In this document: one piece after another, positions 60,336 to 64,000 of the stretch
Layout of the letters: every line of letters begins with the position of its first letter
Position numbering within the stretch: the first letter of the stretch is position 1
Origin: UBA5018 sp947463165
GTDB lineage: Bacteria; Cyanobacteriota; Cyanobacteriia; PCC-6307; Cyanobiaceae
Length of the DNA stretch: 64,000 bases
Assembly (NCBI GenBank): GCA_943371245.1
Contig: CALRTY020000001.1
Coordinates: forward strand, 186,001 to 250,000
Direction: 5' to 3'
Program-made: the position numbers and the translations under genes
Notes under the pieces: model-generated
What the model was told of the DNA's origin: nothing
Databases searched by the model: none
Seen by the model: only the letters and a program-made list of their open reading frames with translations

Positions 60336-63300
60336 GCGGCGCCTGGCCCGAGCAGCTGGAGGAGCTGCTGGAGCGTCTGCGGCAGGAGGGCTTCCGCATC
60401 GGCGTGGCGGAAACCCTGCGGCTGCATCGGCTGCTGCTGGCCCTGGTGGATCGGGGCGTTCCCCTGGACGATCCCCAGCGGCTAGCCAGTCTGCTGGGGC
60501 CGGTACTCTGCCGCTCGGCCAGCGAACAGGAAGCATTTGCGCGGCATATGCGCAGCTGGTGGCCGCAACCCCTGCCGCAGCCCTCGCCTCTGCAGGCAGC
60601 GCTAAAGGCTGTGGAGCAGCCCTCGGCTCTACAGGAAGCGCTGCAGGCTGTGGAGCGCCGCCGCAATCGCCTGCTGCGCTGGCTGCCGACCCGCCCGCTC
60701 GCCCTGGCCCTGGCGGCGGGGGTGGCGGCGGCGGCAGTAGGCGTAACCGGAGTGGTGCGCTGGCAGCAGGCAGCCCGACCCGATCCGGCGCCGGGGCCTC
60801 TCATGCAAACGCCAAAGGAGGGTTCCGCTGATCGCCGGCAGCCGAACAAAAAGCCCGAACCTTCCCGCCCCGAGCTCCAAACCCCCACCGAGCCAGCTAC
60901 GGAACTGCTTGCCCGGGAGGAGGGGCTGCTGCTGCTGCCATTGGATTTCGCACTGCTCTTGCCCATCGGCCTGCTGCTGTCGATGGCGGCGGTGCAGGGG
61001 AGCGTGCGCTGGTGGTGGTGGCGCCAGGCCCGCCTGGTGCTGCAGCGCCTGCCCAGCCGCGGAGATCCCCAACTGCATCGCATTGCCCTGGAGGCGATCG
61101 CGGCAAACCTGCTGGCGCTGCCGGAGCGGCATCGCCTCGGCCGGGCGCTCAACCGCTGGCAGAGCCTGCCCTCCGGCGAACTGGATGGCGCCGCCACCGT
61201 GGAGCAGAGCCTGCGCCAAGGCGGCTGGCTTTGCCCGCAATACGGCCTGCGGCGTGAGCGGCTCAGCTATTTGTTTTTGCTGGATCAAGAGAGCCTGGCC
61301 GATCAGCAGACCCGCCAGCTGCGGGCCTGGCTGGAGGGGCTGCGGCAGGAGGGGGTGCTGGTGGAGTGGGTGTGCTTCCAAAGGCAGCCAAGCTTTTGCC
61401 ATGGCCCAGGCGGTCTGGGGCCCCAGCGCAGCCTGGCGGAACTGGCGGCGCTGCACCCCGAGGCGGTGGCGGTGGTGGTGGCCGATGGGGAGCGCTTCTT
61501 TAGCCCGGTGGATGGCTCGCTCCAGCCCTGGCTTGACCAGCTGGCGGCCTGGCCCCGCCGAGTTGCCCTCACCCCCAGGCCGCGCCCCCAGTGGGGGGCC
61601 ACGGAAGCGGAATTAGGCCGCCAGCTGCCGCTGCTGCCCGCTTCGGCGGAGGGTCTGCTGGCGCTAGGCCCTCTGCTGCTGGAGGACAGCACCCGCACAA
61701 CCACCCCCGCCACCCTGGCCACCGCCGCAGACCCGGCCCAGCCGCCGGAACCGGCGCTGCTGCGCGGTGGCGCCGCCCGCTGGCTGGAGCGCACCCCGCC
61801 GGCGGCGGCGGTGGTGGAGCAGCTGCTAGCTGAACTGCGCAGCTATCTCGGCGCCGATGGCTTCAGCTGGCTGGCGGCCTGCGCGGTGTTCCCAGACCTG
61901 CACTGGACGATCACCGCCTATCTGGGCCAACGGCTGCGCAACGCCGCAGGCCAGCCGTTGATCGCGGGCTGCCCTCTGCTGCGGCTGGCGCGGCTGCCCT
62001 GGTTTCGGCTTGGTTTGCTGCCCGACTGGCTGCGGCTGCCGCTGGTGCTGTCGCTGGATGCCGAACAGCAGGGCGCGGTGCGCCAGGCCCTGACCCAGCT
62101 GCTGCTCGGCGCGGTGGAAGCGGGCGAGCTGGAGGGGGGCGAGCTCGGTACGGCGCAGCTCACGGTGGCCAGCGACCAGGGCCGCAGCCTGCCCCGCCTG
62201 CTACCGCCGCTGCTGGAGCGGTTGCGGCGCCGTAGCGGTGCCACCAGCCCGCTGCGGGATCACCTGTTCCTGCGCTTCCTGCAAAACCGCCCGCTGCTGG
62301 CCGCCGATGCGCCGGAGAGCCTGCGGCGGCTGATGCCGCAGACACCGCCAGCCGGCTGGCCCTGGCGGCCGTGGCGCAGCCTGGGCAGCCGCGGCCTGGT
62401 GGTTGCGGCGCTACTGCTGCTGGGCCTGGCGGGCTGCAGCCTGCTGGCGGTGCGCCAGGTAAGGCTGGCCTGGATCGAGCAGCTGCTGCAAACCTCCAGC
62501 GGCCCGGCAACTGCAAGCCAACTGCAACGGGCGATCACCGCCTTCGGCATCAGCCGCTCCAGCCTGATGCCCCTGGGGCAAGGCCCTGAGCTTGTGCGGC
62601 TGGAGGAGGCCCTGGCGATGGGGCTTTCCCTGCCGCTGCAAAAGCTTCCCCCGCTTCAGGGCCACACCGGTTCGGTGACTTCGGTGGCGTTCAGCCCCGA
62701 TGGCCGACGCATCGTCTCCGGCTCCTTGGATAACAGCCTGCGGCTGTGGGATGCCAGCAGCGGCAAGCAGCTGGTCCCGCCGCTTCAGGGCCACACCAAT
62801 TTGGTGATCTCGGTGGCGTTCAGCCCCGATGGCCGCCGCATCGTCTCCGGCTCAGTCGATAAAACCCTGCGCCTCTGGGATGCCAGCAGTGGCAAGCAGA
62901 TCGGCCCGCCGCTTCAGGGCCACACCGATGAGGTGAACTCGGTGGCGTTCAGCCCCGATGGCCGCCGCATCGTCTCTGGCTCCTACGACAGCACCCTGCG
63001 GCTGTGGGATGCAAGCAGCGGCAGGCAGCTGGGCCCGCCGCTTCAGGGCCACACCGATCGGGTGTGGTCGGTGGCGTTCAGCCCCGATGGCCGCCGCATC
63101 GTCTCCGGCTCAAGAGACAACAGCCTGCGGCTGTGGGATGCGAGCAGCGGCAAGCAGCTGGGCCCGCCGCTTCAGGGTCACAACGGAGAGGTGCGTTCGG
63201 TGGCGTTCAGCCCCGATGGCCGCCGCATCGTCTCCGGCTCAAACGACGGCACCCTGCGGCTGTGGGATGCCAGCAGCGGCAAGCAGCTCGGCACGCCGCT

Positions 63301-63982
63301 TCAAAGCGACAATCAAATTATTTATTACCTCTATGGAGGTAATGATATACGTTTTTTCTCAAGCTCCATGTCATTGGCGTTCAGCCCCGATGGCCGCCGC
63401 ATCGTCTCCGGCTCATTAAGCAAAGGCCTGCGCCTGTGGGCCTGGCCGGCCTGGCAGAAGTCCCTGCCGCTTGCCTGCAACAAGCTCAAGGATCACCCTC
63501 TGCTTACAAACCTTCCCCAGCTGAATTCGTCGCGGGCGGTATGCGACCAACTGGTGTGGTCTCAAAACCGGGACCAGAAGCGGCTTGCGATCAATATCTC
63601 CCTTCAGGGCCACACCAAAGAGGTGTTGTCGGTGGCGTTCAGCCCCGATGGCCGCCGCATCGTCTCCGGCTCAGACGACAACGGCCTGCGGCTGTGGGAT
63701 GCCAGCAGCGGCAAGCAGCTGGGCCCGCCGCTTCAGGGCCACACCGATTGGGTGAGGTCGGTGGCGTTCAGCCCCGATGGCCGCCGCATCGTCTCCGGCT
63801 CAGACGACAACAGCCTGAGTCTGTGGGATGCCAGCAGCGGCAAGCAGATCGGCCCGCCGCTTCAGGGCCACACCAGTTCGGTGAGGTCGGTGGCGTTCAG
63901 CCCCGATGGCCGCCGCATCGTCTCCGGCTCAGGCGACAAAACCCTGCGGCTGTGGGATGCCAGCGGCGGGTCTGTGCGATAG
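60320..63982 (+). CDS. Large membrane protein with degenerate vWA-like region and WD40 repeats
   Basis: 1220 residues starting at GTG 60320. The N-terminal ~120 residues (LEELLERLRQEGFRIGVAET) are helical and resemble MoxR-associated partner domains. Transmembrane segments lie near residues 126-145, 202-222 and 692-712. A Rossmann/vWA-like region from about residue 316 (YLFLLDQESLADQQTRQL) lacks the DxSxS metal site. Residues ~776-1220 form nine WD40 repeats, the sixth degenerate, with the framework VAFSPDGRRIVSGS and LRLWDASSGKQ repeated almost word for word. The variable residues sit on predicted blade edges. This would be the sensor and membrane anchor of the system. The frame ends 18 bp before the window edge. 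Confidence 0.8.
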   Translation: MAERLSGAWPEQLEELLERLRQEGFRIGVAETLRLHRLLLALVDRGVPLDDPQRLASLLGPVLCRSASEQEAFARHMRSWWPQPLPQPSPLQAALKAVEQPSALQEALQAVERRRNRLLRWLPTRPLALALAAGVAAAAVGVTGVVRWQQAARPDPAPGPLMQTPKEGSADRRQPNKKPEPSRPELQTPTEPATELLAREEGLLLLPLDFALLLPIGLLLSMAAVQGSVRWWWWRQARLVLQRLPSRGDPQLHRIALEAIAANLLALPERHRLGRALNRWQSLPSGELDGAATVEQSLRQGGWLCPQYGLRRERLSYLFLLDQESLADQQTRQLRAWLEGLRQEGVLVEWVCFQRQPSFCHGPGGLGPQRSLAELAALHPEAVAVVVADGERFFSPVDGSLQPWLDQLAAWPRRVALTPRPRPQWGATEAELGRQLPLLPASAEGLLALGPLLLEDSTRTTTPATLATAADPAQPPEPALLRGGAARWLERTPPAAAVVEQLLAELRSYLGADGFSWLAACAVFPDLHWTITAYLGQRLRNAAGQPLIAGCPLLRLARLPWFRLGLLPDWLRLPLVLSLDAEQQGAVRQALTQLLLGAVEAGELEGGELGTAQLTVASDQGRSLPRLLPPLLERLRRRSGATSPLRDHLFLRFLQNRPLLAADAPESLRRLMPQTPPAGWPWRPWRSLGSRGLVVAALLLLGLAGCSLLAVRQVRLAWIEQLLQTSSGPATASQLQRAITAFGISRSSLMPLGQGPELVRLEEALAMGLSLPLQKLPPLQGHTGSVTSVAFSPDGRRIVSGSLDNSLRLWDASSGKQLVPPLQGHTNLVISVAFSPDGRRIVSGSVDKTLRLWDASSGKQIGPPLQGHTDEVNSVAFSPDGRRIVSGSYDSTLRLWDASSGRQLGPPLQGHTDRVWSVAFSPDGRRIVSGSRDNSLRLWDASSGKQLGPPLQGHNGEVRSVAFSPDGRRIVSGSNDGTLRLWDASSGKQLGTPLQSDNQIIYYLYGGNDIRFFSSSMSLAFSPDGRRIVSGSLSKGLRLWAWPAWQKSLPLACNKLKDHPLLTNLPQLNSSRAVCDQLVWSQNRDQKRLAINISLQGHTKEVLSVAFSPDGRRIVSGSDDNGLRLWDASSGKQLGPPLQGHTDWVRSVAFSPDGRRIVSGSDDNSLSLWDASSGKQIGPPLQGHTSSVRSVAFSPDGRRIVSGSGDKTLRLWDASGGSVR

Positions 63983-64000
63983 CCCTGGGGCGGCATCCCA

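Overview
The window looks like a chromosomal segment of a GC-rich picocyanobacterium (Synechococcus/Cyanobium-like). Supporting genes are Ycf51, Psb32, high-light-inducible (Hli) proteins, a CAAD/CURT1 thylakoid protein, SLH-domain SomA-type porins, an NDH-2, a PhoB/PhoR pair beside a PstS/SphX-type phosphate-binding protein, DUF1830 and a DUF7219-like protein. No rRNA, convincing tRNA, CRISPR array, intact transposase or integrase was found. The genus is an inference.

Layout. 0-11 kb: minus-strand housekeeping genes (DUF3887-like protein, CocE/NonD hydrolase, Ycf51 and a DUF4332-like partner), then plus-strand tamB, a ROK sugar kinase, proA and folB. 11-26.6 kb: a sulfur-acquisition region with three sulfonate/sulfate-ester binding proteins, two permeases, two ATPases, a cytoplasmic arylsulfatase, an internally deleted ssuD remnant, and, after a sugar-kinase-like gene and pyrC, a sulfide:quinone oxidoreductase. 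26.6-34.4 kb: small cyanobacterial proteins, a CorA transporter and a tandem pair of porins with shared leader hairpins, followed by three tandem terminators. 34.4-41.7 kb: phosphate and envelope-energisation block with a Pho box, sphX, exbB, two exbD-like genes, an unknown membrane-anchored protein, a Crp-family regulator, a degenerate receiver protein, phoB, phoR, then cysK. 41.7-55.2 kb: repeat-rich CAAD protein, nadA, a phosphoesterase, a glycosyltransferase-like protein, a lysozyme-like protein, psb32, a MidA-type methyltransferase, a mutarotase, NDH-2 and an hli cluster that includes two genes under 50 codons. 55.4-64 kb: an accessory region with a three-domain beta-trefoil/PEVK/Ig-like protein and a three-gene DUF4062-iSTAND / MoxR / membrane-WD40 operon that resembles an NTP-dependent conflict (defence) system.

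The most unusual property at window scale is the density of short tandem repeats. Intergenic or stop-codon-spanning arrays have periods of 16, 17, 17, 19 and 19-20 bp; arrays inside genes have periods of 12, 15 and 18 bp, always multiples of three. The two most promising candidates for an undescribed system are the terminal conflict-type operon, whose WD40 repeats are almost identical except at a few variable positions, and the beta-trefoil protein, which shares an RpaB/HLR1-like upstream site with the adjacent hli gene.
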